From NCBI GenBank assembly GCA_035561355.1, contig DATMXS010000116.1, positions 1 through 12,593 of the forward strand: a stretch of 12,593 nt of DNA, read 5' to 3'. Positions 5,694 to 12,593 of the stretch are shown in pieces (position 1 is the stretch's first letter; each line of letters starts with the position of its first letter). The translations under genes were made by a program, and so were the position numbers. A model generated the notes under the pieces. The model had not been told where the DNA came from. It ran no database searches and saw only the letters and a program-made list of their open reading frames with translations. The stretch is from DATMXS01 sp035561355 (GTDB lineage Bacteria > Acidobacteriota > Terriglobia > Bryobacterales > Bryobacteraceae).

Positions 5694-7586
5694 TTAGTGG
5701 ACCACGGCTTTCGTCGAAAACGGCTGCTGGCGTTGTGAGTGCACGTCGTACAGCCTCTTGTGCGTAACCTGGAGGGCTTCGACGAGTTCGTCGTACGGCC
5801 GATCTGTCACGTCCACGAGTCCGATGTTGTAGTTCTCGCCGTCGAAGCGTCCGGTGGCGGGCTGGTCCGCCCACTGGAACCAATGCGTGCCGATCAGTCC
5901 CGGCATCGCGAACGCCTGCTCGACGTAGTAGCGATACGCCGCGCCGCGCTGCTTTTGGTCCTTCACCTGGACGAGGCTCGCTGCGAGTCCGCGGCCGGGA
6001 ACGCCGAAGTGAAACTCGCCGATGATCACGGGCTTGCCGGTGAGCCGCGTAATCTGCTCCAGGCGTTCCGCGCTGACCTGGTAGTCATACACGTTCACGC
6101 TGTAGACATCGAACGGGCGCGAGACGCGTATCTCAGCTTCCGTCGGGTGTCCGCCGGAGCGCATGCCCAGGTTCAGATGGTTCGGATCGTACTTCTTGAC
6201 CGCCTGACTTGTGACCTGGATATAGCGGTCAAACGCGTCCTCGATGAACTTCTTGCGGCGCTCGGGCGTGTCTTCGGCCGCAAGCCACTTCTGCAACTCA
6301 CGGCGGGTTGCCGTGTCCGACCCCGCGAGGATCAGGTCCACGGTCTGGAGTTCCTTCTGCGGGAACGGCGGTTCGTTGGCGAGGAAGTAGCCGATCAGCC
6401 ACGGGTCGTTCTTCCGCGGTTCGCACTGCAGCTTCGCCGCGGCGTTCACGTTCGCGGTGAACTCGGGGGAGTAGACGTCTGGTAAACCCAGATAGCTGGC
6501 TTTCGTCTCCCACCGCCCCAGCGGAATGACGTAGGGCTTGCGTGCGGCGCGCCACAGTTCCGGCGTGCTCCAGTTTGCGACGGTGTTCAGTCCCCACGCG
6601 TCCATGCGCCGGATGGTGAAATCCACCCACCGCGAGCGCCAGTCATCGCCAAAGCGGCGGGCAAGGTTCCAAGTGAAGAACGACGCCCCGGGATCCTCGT
6701 CGCGCTGCGGCCCGTCACTGCGGAGCGAAGCCGGAGGCATCGCCCGGAAGAATGCCTCACGGCCGGCGGTGCGGGTCACCATTTCCGGCTGGATGACGTC
6801 CGATCCGACCGAGAGGAACAGGTGGCCGTCAGGGTCTACGAACCACCACTTGGCGTCGATCTCCTCCACGCGAAAGAAGCCCGTCGCCTTGGCCTTCGTC
6901 TTCGCGTACCCGCCATAACGGCCGTACCCGAAGCCGCCGGATTTGAGGGTGCGCGCCTCCTCGTCCCAGGCCTTCTTCAGAGCGTCCAGGGATATCGCTT
7001 TCCCCGGCCACTCGGCGGGGATCCACTGGCCGAATTCGTCCATGAGCGGAAGGGGTTCGAGTACCGCATCGCCGGGGGATTTCTCTGCAACGCTTACCGA
7101 GCGTATCTCAACCTTCGGCGAGCCGATCGGCGCCTCCATCTCGAAACCGATGGACGTAACGGCCTTCAGCGGTACGAACGGCCCCCACAGGCCAATGAAA
7201 TAGCCAGGCCTCGAGCGATTGCCTACGGCTGCCATATCATGGCCGCTTGTCGGGGGCGCCGACAGCATCGAAACGGGAATTGCGGCCCGGATCCACGCGC
7301 CGGGATACGGCTGCATGAGAACCCGGCTGAACGTCTGTTCGCCCGCACCGGTATAGATCTTCAGGCTGAAACGCTGCGGGCTGGAGGCTCGCAGCTCGAG
7401 GACGAGCGCCTCATAGCCGGACCAATCCGAGGGAAGTCCGGATCCGAGGTCCTTAAGATCGATCCTGGTGACGGACGAGGCTTTCGAACCGTCGAAAGTG
7501 ATGGTGCGCGCCTGACCGAACGAAAGCTGGACGGCCGCGCTAAGCAGCAGCACGCAAAGAGGAATGGCAGTGGGTATGCGCTTCAC
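5694..7586 (-). CDS. Secreted GH50-type (beta-agarase-like, clan GH-A) glycoside hydrolase
   Basis: The 630-residue protein begins with a signal peptide (IPLCVLLLSAAVQLSFGQA, cleavage near residue 24-26), followed by a beta-sandwich, CBM-like domain (about 27-168). A (beta/alpha)8 barrel (about 235-615) follows the GH50 plan: WWFVDPDGHLFLSVG (247-261), WGLNTVANWS (331-340), DPWLIGYFLANEPP (394-407), VYSVNVYDY (494-502), IIGEFHFG (521-528) and HWFQWADQPATGRFDGEN (568-585). By comparison with clan GH-A, Glu405 is the acid/base and Glu524 the nucleophile, and both are present. Characterised GH50 enzymes cut beta-1,4 bonds in agarose, but a soil host makes another galactan-like substrate plausible, so the substrate is open. 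The GTG at 7586 is the only start that puts the signal peptide at the N-terminus; the longer in-frame upstream extension is basic and unlike a protein leader. It is divergent from the lipocalin-like gene. Confidence 0.85.
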   Translation of the reverse strand: MKRIPTAIPLCVLLLSAAVQLSFGQARTITFDGSKASSVTRIDLKDLGSGLPSDWSGYEALVLELRASSPQRFSLKIYTGAGEQTFSRVLMQPYPGAWIRAAIPVSMLSAPPTSGHDMAAVGNRSRPGYFIGLWGPFVPLKAVTSIGFEMEAPIGSPKVEIRSVSVAEKSPGDAVLEPLPLMDEFGQWIPAEWPGKAISLDALKKAWDEEARTLKSGGFGYGRYGGYAKTKAKATGFFRVEEIDAKWWFVDPDGHLFLSVGSDVIQPEMVTRTAGREAFFRAMPPASLRSDGPQRDEDPGASFFTWNLARRFGDDWRSRWVDFTIRRMDAWGLNTVANWSTPELWRAARKPYVIPLGRWETKASYLGLPDVYSPEFTANVNAAAKLQCEPRKNDPWLIGYFLANEPPFPQKELQTVDLILAGSDTATRRELQKWLAAEDTPERRKKFIEDAFDRYIQVTSQAVKKYDPNHLNLGMRSGGHPTEAEIRVSRPFDVYSVNVYDYQVSAERLEQITRLTGKPVIIGEFHFGVPGRGLAASLVQVKDQKQRGAAYRYYVEQAFAMPGLIGTHWFQWADQPATGRFDGENYNIGLVDVTDRPYDELVEALQVTHKRLYDVHSQRQQPFSTKAVVH

Positions 7587-7593
7587 ACCCCAG

Positions 7594-7599
7594 ATTCTA
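7594..7599 (-). promoter_or_regulatory. Possible -10 box (TAGAAT) for the GH50-type gene
   Basis: TAGAAT on the minus strand ends 7 bases before the GTG at 7586. No good -35 is seen at 16-18 bases; the closest AT-rich hexamer, TTAAAG (7620-7625), is 20 bases away. If real, it would give a leaderless or near-leaderless mRNA, like the TACAAT box of wzt. The region 7587-7735 between the divergent genes also holds a short hairpin (CGGGC/GCCCG at 7641-7645 and 7650-7654) and nothing else recognisable. Confidence 0.3.
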
Positions 7600-7720
7600 C
7601 CAGCGGCGCACTTCCATGGCTTTAACTCCGAAAGTCCGAGCGGGCGGGAGCCCGGCTTCGGTAAATTGTGAACTGGCGGCGAACCACACGGCCGCTTCCG
7701 GCATCTACTGACGACAGCGC

Positions 7721-7727
7721 GGGGAGG
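7721..7727 (+). promoter_or_regulatory. Ribosome binding site of the lipocalin-like gene
   Basis: GGGGAGG is followed by 8 bases and the ATG at 7736. It is a strong, well-spaced Shine-Dalgarno that fixes the start just before the signal peptide. Confidence 0.75.
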
Positions 7728-7735
7728 ATCAGCAC

Positions 7736-8245
7736 ATGAAACTGGGCGCGTTACTGATTGCGGCGGCACTGACGGTATCAGCCGCATTCGCCTCCGAACC
7801 CGACGGCAAGGCCGCATTTGAGCGGCTCAAGACCCTGGCAGGCGAGTGGGAGGGCAAGCTGAAAGATGGAGTGACGGGGAAGGTCAGCTACGAGGTGATC
7901 TCCGGGGGCTCAGCCATCCTCGAGCGCTCCTGGGGCAACGGCATGCCCGAGGGCGGCAATATGGTGAGCGTCTACCACCTGGACGGCAACCGGCTGATGA
8001 TGACGCATTACTGCCTGGCGAAGAACCAGCCCCGCCTGGTGGCCAAGAGCTACGACTCCGAGAAGGGTGAGATCGCATTCGAATTCCTGGACGTCACGAA
8101 TCTCTCGGGTCCCGATGACGGCTACATCAGCGGCGCAGTGTTCCACCTCGGCAGCGACAAAACACGCTTTGCCAGCGATTGGAGTTTCACCAAGGCCGGC
8201 AAGGTGGCGGGAACCGAGAAGTTCGAATACACGCGCGTGAGGTAA
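7736..8245 (+). CDS. Small secreted lipocalin-like protein of unknown function
   Basis: This is the only plus-strand gene. The 169-residue product has a clear signal peptide (KLGALLIAAALTVSAAFAS, cleavage near residue 20-21), so it should be periplasmic or secreted. The mature part starts with an amphipathic stretch and LKTLAGEWEGK (31-41), the G-x-W motif seen at the first strand of lipocalin-like and nitrobindin-like barrels. Alternating beta-type segments follow: GKVSYEVISGGSAILERSW, MVSVYHLDGNRLMMTHYC, then FASDWSFTKAGK near the end. One cysteine (in MTHYCL) would remain in the mature chain, with no partner for a disulfide. Proteins of this shape bind small hydrophobic ligands or serve as accessory factors, but no ligand pocket can be read here. 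It is divergent from the GH50-type gene and convergent with metH, so it is probably transcribed alone. Confidence 0.85.
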   Translation: MKLGALLIAAALTVSAAFASEPDGKAAFERLKTLAGEWEGKLKDGVTGKVSYEVISGGSAILERSWGNGMPEGGNMVSVYHLDGNRLMMTHYCLAKNQPRLVAKSYDSEKGEIAFEFLDVTNLSGPDDGYISGAVFHLGSDKTRFASDWSFTKAGKVAGTEKFEYTRVR

Positions 8246-8256
8246 AGGAAATTCAA

Positions 8257-8366
8257 CGCAGAGACGCGGAGAAATGCAAGAGAGAGGAGCACCAGCACGA
8301 AAGGGTGCGCCAGTCGGGCGAAGGCGTTACCTTTTTTCGCTTCCCGCTTTTCTCTGCGTCTCTGCG
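8257..8366. repeat. Intergenic inverted-repeat element (CTCTGCG/CGCAGAG type) between convergent genes
   Basis: The arms at 8257-8274 (CGCAGAGACGCGGAGAAA) and 8349-8366 (TTTCTCTGCGTCTCTGCG) are complementary at 17 of 18 positions, the exception being a G-T pair. They enclose 74 bases. The right side holds three CTCTGCG copies (8352-8358, 8360-8366, 8369-8375). The interior has a small hairpin (GCACC 8289-8293 with GGTGC 8304-8308) and a T6 run (8332-8337). It lies entirely between the stop codons of the lipocalin-like gene and metH. Either strand would form a long stem, so it could end transcription from both sides. Its CTCTGCG periodicity resembles a dispersed intergenic repeat seen in many environmental genomes; that resemblance is from memory. 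Confidence 0.7.
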
Positions 8367-8394
8367 CCCTCTGCGGTGAAGGCTCTTTGGCAGT

Positions 8395-11300
8395 TCAGGC
8401 ATTCACTGTTTCGATGACGTCCGCTGCGCTGAAGTACGCGCAATCCGGGTGGTGGAAGACCAGCGCGCTCACGCTGGCTTCGGGGTCCATCATGAAGCCG
8501 TCGGTCAGCCGCACGCCGATGTCCTCCGGCTGCAACAGCTTCCAGATGCCTGCCTGGTCATCCAGGTTCGGGCAGGCGGGATACCCGAAGCTGTAGCGTT
8601 TTCCGCGGTAGCGTGACGTGAAGCGTTCGTGCATGGTCAGTGAGGGAGGGTCGAGGAACCCCCAATCCTCGCGGATGCGGCGGTGCAGCCACTCGGCTGT
8701 GGCTTCGGCCGTCTCCAGCCCGAGCGCCTGAGTCGCGTGCATCTTGAAGAACTCGCCCGCGGCCTTGGCTTCCTCGGCTTTTTCGCGAATCCCCTCGCCT
8801 GCGGTCGCAACGATTAGCGCGATGTGATCCCGCCGCCCGTCTTCCGGATCCAGCACATAGTCGCTCAGGCACAGCCCGTTCTCTCGCGGCTGTCTGCCGA
8901 ACTGGAAGGTGTGCAGGGGCTCGGCGGCGCCCGGCGCGAACAGATGAATGGCGTTGCCGTCGCGCTCGGCCTCAAAGAATTGCCATACGGCCCGGATCTT
9001 CATCCACTGAGCAACATCATGCTTCACGCGCTCGACATTGTGGAACAGTTCGAGCGCCTTCGGTTCGCGTTCCGCCAACGCCTTTTCAAAATTTCCCTTG
9101 TAGCCGAGGTGCTTGCCGTACAGCATGAACGGGTTGATGTAGCTCCAGACCTCCGCAAGTTGCGGCACGTCGCGAACTTTACGGTCCAGGTACGGCGCGG
9201 GCGGGATCGGAACGTCTGTCCTGACCTTCGCGCTGCGCGCTTCACCGGCCGGTGCGGCCGCGGCCGCGACAACGGCAACCGGCGGAGTCTCCCGGTGCGT
9301 GCTTGCTGCGAGCACGCGCGGGCGCGTTGCCGGGTCCACCAGCTCGTTCATCGTCTGGAGCCCCGTCATGGCGTCCTTGCAGTAGCAGACCGCTTCTCCA
9401 TACGCTGGCGCGATTCTCGATTGCGTGAACCGCGCGGAGAGCGCCGCCCCGCCCACCAGCAGCGGCACGCTGATGCCGGCGTCGCGGAGATCCGCGGCGG
9501 TCACAATCATCTGCTGCGCGCTCTTTACGAGCAGGCCCGAAAGGCCGATCGCATCCGGCTTGTGCTGGTGATACGCGCGGATCAGGTCCTCCGGCGGCAC
9601 CTTAATCCCGAGGTTCACGACTTCGAATCCGTTATTGGCGAGGATGATCTCGACCAGGTTCTTGCCGATGTCGTGGACATCGCCCTTCACGGTCGCGAGC
9701 AGCAGTTTCGCCCGCGCCGCCGAGTCCGCCTTCGACATGAACTGCTCGAGGTGGCTCACCGCGGCCTTCATAGCCTCGGCGGATTGCAGGACCTCGGCGA
9801 CGATCAGTTCGTTGTTCGCGAAGAGGCGGCCCACTTCGGACATTCCGGCCATCAGCGGCCCGTTGATCACGTCGAGTGCCGAAACGCCTTCCTTCAACTT
9901 CAAATCGAGATCGGCGATCAGTCCATCCTTCGTGCCCTCGACGATGTACCGCGCGAGGCGCTCATCGAGCGGCAGTTGAGCCTTGGCTATCTGCTGTTTC
10001 GGCGCACGCTTGCGGAAGTGATCGGCAATGGCTGCGATGTGGAACTGGTTGATAGCGGCTCGCTGCTCGCGCGCCTGCTCGCGCCAGTCGTCCGGCGCTG
10101 TGCGGAGAAGGTCGTACTGCGGATGATCCGCGGGGACATCCGCGGGCGGCTTATTGAAGAGAAGGTCCTCGGCCAGCCGGCGCTCCTCGACGGGAATCGA
10201 GGCGAACCGTTCCAGCTTCTCCGAGTTCACGATGGCAAGATCGAGCCCCGCCTTCGTCGCGTGATACAGGAATACGGAGTTGACCACCTCGCGGGCCGCC
10301 GGCGGCAATCCGAACGAGATATTCGAGACGCCGAGGACGGTCTTGACGGGCAGCTTCTCCTTGATCAGCCGCACCGCTTCAATCGTCTCGACCGCACCGC
10401 CGATGTAGTTCTCATCGCCCGTCGCGCAGGGGAACACCAGCGGATCGATGATGATGTTCGTGGCGGGGATACTGTACTTCTCCGTGAGGAGACCGAACGT
10501 GCGCTCCGCCACTGCAAGCTTGCGCTCGCGCGTGAACGCCTGCGCCTGCAGCTTGTCCTCGTCGATGGTCCCCGCGATTAGCGCGGCCCCGTAGGCTCGC
10601 GCCAGCGGGCACACGCGCTCGAGCTTCTCCTCGCCGTCTTCCAGGTTGATCGAATTGATGATGCTCTTCCCTTGACAGTACGTGAGCGCAAGTTCGATGG
10701 CGGCCGGGTCCGTGGTATCGATCATCACCGGCGCCTTGATCTTGCGGATGAGGCGGTCGTAGAACGGCGGGATGTCGTTCATCTCGTCCCGATCGCTGGA
10801 CTGAAGGCACACGTCAGTCACCTGGGCGCCGTTGCGCACCTGGCGGCGGGCGATCTCCGAGGCCTCCTCCCACATCTCCTCTGCAACGAGGTTCTTGAAC
10901 GCGCGCGAGCCGATAACGTTCGTGCGTTCGCCGACCAGCAGCGGCCGGTTCGCCTCCTCGGCCTCTACCAGTTCGACTCCGGAATAGAACACCCGCCCCG
11001 TAGGCGGCGGTACGGCGCGCGGCGCTTTTCCTGCCACGGCGCGGGCCATCGCGGCCACGTGCGCAGGCGTTGTGCCGCAGCAGCCGCCGACGATGTTCAG
11101 CCAGCCGTGGTCGGCGAAGCGCGCAAGCTGCGCGGCGAGCGAATCGGGTGTCTCCAGGTACAGCCCGTCTTCGTTGGGCAGCCCGGCGTTCGGATAGCAG
11201 GAAATTCGCGCGGTTGCGATAGCGGCGAGCGTGCGGATGTGGTCCGTCATGAACTCCGGCCCGGTGGCGCAGTTCAGGCCGATCGAGAGCGGCTTCGCGT

Positions 11301-11952
11301 GCTCCATCGAAACGTAGAAGGCATCAGCGGTCTGGCCGCCGAGCATGGTGCCCATCGGTTCGATGGTGCAGGAGAGCATCACCGGCACATCCGGCGCAAT
11401 GCTGCGAATCCCGAGCAGCGCCGCCTTCACATTGCGCGTGTCCTGCGCGGTTTCCACAAGCAGTATGTCCGCCCCGCCATCCAGCAGGCCGCGAGCCTGT
11501 TCGGCATAGGTGTCGCGGAGATCCGAAAACGTGACGCCGCCCGTGACGGTAATCGCCTTTGTCGTCGGCCCCATCGAGCCCGCGACGAAACGGGGCCGCC
11601 CGGAGGTGGCGAACTCCGCTGCCGCCTGCGCCGCAAGTTCCGCCGCGCGGCGGCTCAGCTCGTAGGCGTCCTTTGCGAGCCCGTACTCGGCCAGAACGAT
11701 CCCGGTGGACCCGAACGTGTTGGTCTCAACGATGTCGGAGCCGGCTTCGAAGTACGCGCGATGCACACCCGACACGACGTCCGGACGCGTGCGATTCAGG
11801 TTTTCGTTGCAGCCTTCGAGCGCAGCGCCGCCGAAGTCCTCTGCCGTGAGGTTCGCCTGCTGGAGCATGGTCCCCATGGCTCCGTCCATCACGAGGATGC
11901 GGCTCTCCAGGGCTTCGATAAGGCTCTTGCGGCGGATGTCGCGTTCAGGCAT
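8395..11952 (-). CDS. metH: Cobalamin-dependent methionine synthase, full length
   Basis: The enzyme moves a methyl group from methyl-tetrahydrofolate through cobalamin to homocysteine, making methionine in the cytoplasm. All four modules appear in order in 1185 residues (E. coli MetH is about 1227). The homocysteine module (about 10-310) has DGAMGTM and zinc ligands Cys228, Cys291 and Cys292 (GLNCATG, GGCCGTTP). The pterin module (about 335-600) has GERTNVIGSR (341-350) and TDVCLQSSDRDE (379-390), the variant known from Bacillus-type MetH. The cobalamin module (about 655-880) has GDVHDIGKN with axial His760 and Ser805 in GLSG. The reactivation module (about 915-1185) has RYRGKRYSFGYPACP (1114-1128), the AdoMet-binding motif. 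An Ala/Pro-rich linker joins the last two. The ATG at 11952 is preferred; a GTG at 11979 is possible. No cobalamin riboswitch is seen in the 42 bases upstream. Confidence 0.97.
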   Translation of the reverse strand: MPERDIRRKSLIEALESRILVMDGAMGTMLQQANLTAEDFGGAALEGCNENLNRTRPDVVSGVHRAYFEAGSDIVETNTFGSTGIVLAEYGLAKDAYELSRRAAELAAQAAAEFATSGRPRFVAGSMGPTTKAITVTGGVTFSDLRDTYAEQARGLLDGGADILLVETAQDTRNVKAALLGIRSIAPDVPVMLSCTIEPMGTMLGGQTADAFYVSMEHAKPLSIGLNCATGPEFMTDHIRTLAAIATARISCYPNAGLPNEDGLYLETPDSLAAQLARFADHGWLNIVGGCCGTTPAHVAAMARAVAGKAPRAVPPPTGRVFYSGVELVEAEEANRPLLVGERTNVIGSRAFKNLVAEEMWEEASEIARRQVRNGAQVTDVCLQSSDRDEMNDIPPFYDRLIRKIKAPVMIDTTDPAAIELALTYCQGKSIINSINLEDGEEKLERVCPLARAYGAALIAGTIDEDKLQAQAFTRERKLAVAERTFGLLTEKYSIPATNIIIDPLVFPCATGDENYIGGAVETIEAVRLIKEKLPVKTVLGVSNISFGLPPAAREVVNSVFLYHATKAGLDLAIVNSEKLERFASIPVEERRLAEDLLFNKPPADVPADHPQYDLLRTAPDDWREQAREQRAAINQFHIAAIADHFRKRAPKQQIAKAQLPLDERLARYIVEGTKDGLIADLDLKLKEGVSALDVINGPLMAGMSEVGRLFANNELIVAEVLQSAEAMKAAVSHLEQFMSKADSAARAKLLLATVKGDVHDIGKNLVEIILANNGFEVVNLGIKVPPEDLIRAYHQHKPDAIGLSGLLVKSAQQMIVTAADLRDAGISVPLLVGGAALSARFTQSRIAPAYGEAVCYCKDAMTGLQTMNELVDPATRPRVLAASTHRETPPVAVVAAAAAPAGEARSAKVRTDVPIPPAPYLDRKVRDVPQLAEVWSYINPFMLYGKHLGYKGNFEKALAEREPKALELFHNVERVKHDVAQWMKIRAVWQFFEAERDGNAIHLFAPGAAEPLHTFQFGRQPRENGLCLSDYVLDPEDGRRDHIALIVATAGEGIREKAEEAKAAGEFFKMHATQALGLETAEATAEWLHRRIREDWGFLDPPSLTMHERFTSRYRGKRYSFGYPACPNLDDQAGIWKLLQPEDIGVRLTDGFMMDPEASVSALVFHHPDCAYFSAADVIETVNA

Positions 11953-11994
11953 GGGGATATCTTCAGTCTGCCACAGCACGCCACGCGCAGGCGT

Positions 11995-12593
11995 CTACTG
12001 CGCTTCGGGAAGCACGAGGATCGGGTCCGGGCGCTCACCGGTCTTGAACTCGCCCACCTGCTTCCAATCCTTTAGCGAGAACTTGAGAACACGGTTCTCC
12101 GCTTGTGCCGAGACGTAGACGAACCGCTCCCCAGGCCCCACGCCGAGTCCCTCGGCACTCTTCCCGACCGGGATGCGCTTCACTTCGCCGAGCGCCTGCG
12201 TGTCCACCAGCGCGAGTTCGCCCGAACCGATCAGGCTCACCAGGAGGTGCCTGCCGCTATTGACCAGGTGCGCACGGGCCGGTTGGCCCTTCAACTCGAT
12301 CCGGTGCACCACGTTCATCATGTCCGTCGAGATCAGCGCGATGAGGTTGGCGCCGCGCGTCGTGACGTACAGGCGGTACCCGTCCGAGGATAGTGCGAGG
12401 CCCATCGGCACGCCGCCCACTTTCGTCTGGGCCGTACCGCCGGATTTCAGATCCACCACCGCCACGGTGCCAGAACCCGCGTTGGCCAGGTAAGCTCGCG
12501 TCTCGTCTTCGCTCACCGCGATCATGTGCGGCAACTTCCCGGGTGTATCGATGCTGCGGATCACTTTCCGCTCGGCGGGATCGATAATGTGAA
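11995..12593 (-). CDS. YVTN-type beta-propeller protein, C-terminal part (5' end outside window)
   Basis: The frame enters at the right edge (HIIDPAERKVIRSI) and runs to the stop at 11995; the ORF start at 12564 is an internal GTG, not the true start. About 199 residues hold some five repeats of roughly 40 residues, each with the pattern P-x-x-(I/L)-A-(V/L)-S-x-D, then R-(A/L)-Y-(L/V), then a strand pair ending near VVDL. Examples are LPHMIAVSEDETRAYLAN, PMGLALSSDGYRLYVTT and GLGVGPGERFVYVSAQ. These are the blades of a YVTN/40-residue beta-propeller, a fold used for binding or scaffolding in secreted and periplasmic proteins. A signal peptide would lie outside the window. The chain ends with PDPILVLPEAQ, an acidic tail after the last blade. 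It lies 42 bases upstream of metH on the same strand; co-transcription is possible but no functional link is evident. Confidence 0.85.
   Translation of the reverse strand, partial: HIIDPAERKVIRSIDTPGKLPHMIAVSEDETRAYLANAGSGTVAVVDLKSGGTAQTKVGGVPMGLALSSDGYRLYVTTRGANLIALISTDMMNVVHRIELKGQPARAHLVNSGRHLLVSLIGSGELALVDTQALGEVKRIPVGKSAEGLGVGPGERFVYVSAQAENRVLKFSLKDWKQVGEFKTGERPDPILVLPEAQ

Noticed and set aside
7615..7710. A 31-codon plus-strand frame in the divergent intergenic region
   Set aside because: It has no ribosome site, overlaps the likely promoter region of the GH50-type gene, and its peptide has no recognisable feature.
2394..11952. The two genes starting at 2404 and 11952 share the first 11 bases (ATGCCTGAACG)
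   Set aside because: The match ends at once, upstream sequences differ, and the proteins are unrelated; chance is enough.
11953..11994. Possible cobalamin riboswitch ahead of metH
   Set aside because: The gap to the preceding stop is only 42 bases and holds no B12-box-like sequence; it is too short for the aptamer.
8824..12075. Very long plus-strand open frames (585 and 467 codons) opposite metH, and similar ones opposite other genes
   Set aside because: They are antisense to a clearly conserved protein, rich in Arg, Gly, Ala and His as expected from GC-rich complement codons, and show no recognisable motif or ribosome site.

Overview
The window is a GC-rich, densely coded bacterial segment in which all genes but one lie on the minus strand. 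The mix of a long secreted GH50-type glycosidase, a YVTN beta-propeller protein, a Bacillus/Acidobacteria-flavoured MetH, non-ATG starts and an intergenic CTCTGCG-type inverted repeat suggests a soil bacterium, perhaps an acidobacterium of the Solibacter/Bryobacter type. This assignment is inference from protein style and base composition; there is no rRNA or other phylogenetic marker to settle it.

Reading in the direction of minus-strand transcription, from the right edge: the C-terminal part of a YVTN-type beta-propeller protein (12593-11995) is followed after 42 bases by full-length cobalamin-dependent methionine synthase metH (11952-8395). metH converges on the only plus-strand gene, a small secreted lipocalin-like protein (7736-8245). 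The 149 bases between the two stop codons hold an 18-base inverted repeat with a 74-base interior. The plus-strand gene is divergent from a secreted GH50 (beta-agarase-type) glycoside hydrolase (7586-5694). Next comes a cytoplasmic DJ-1/PfpI-family protein (5602-5042), with a perfect 9-bp hairpin on each side of it.

The left third is a compact four-gene run, probably one transcript: a Wzt-type polysaccharide-export ATPase with its C-terminal glycan-recognition domain (4989-3808), a sodium:solute symporter (3800-2397, 7 bases after Wzt), an M24 Xaa-Pro-type peptidase (2404-1229, overlapping the symporter by 8 bases) and a secreted GH31-related protein (1232 to the left edge, overlapping the peptidase stop by 4 bases). 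A working idea is surface-glycan export plus peptide or sugar uptake and breakdown, but no shared pathway is proven.

The most unusual item is the GH31-related protein. It reads open through 410 codons, keeps the N-terminal sandwich, the end of the barrel and the C-terminal sandwich, but lacks the stretch of roughly 250 residues that in GH31 carries the catalytic nucleophile and acid/base. No tRNA, rRNA, CRISPR array, transposase or riboswitch was seen.
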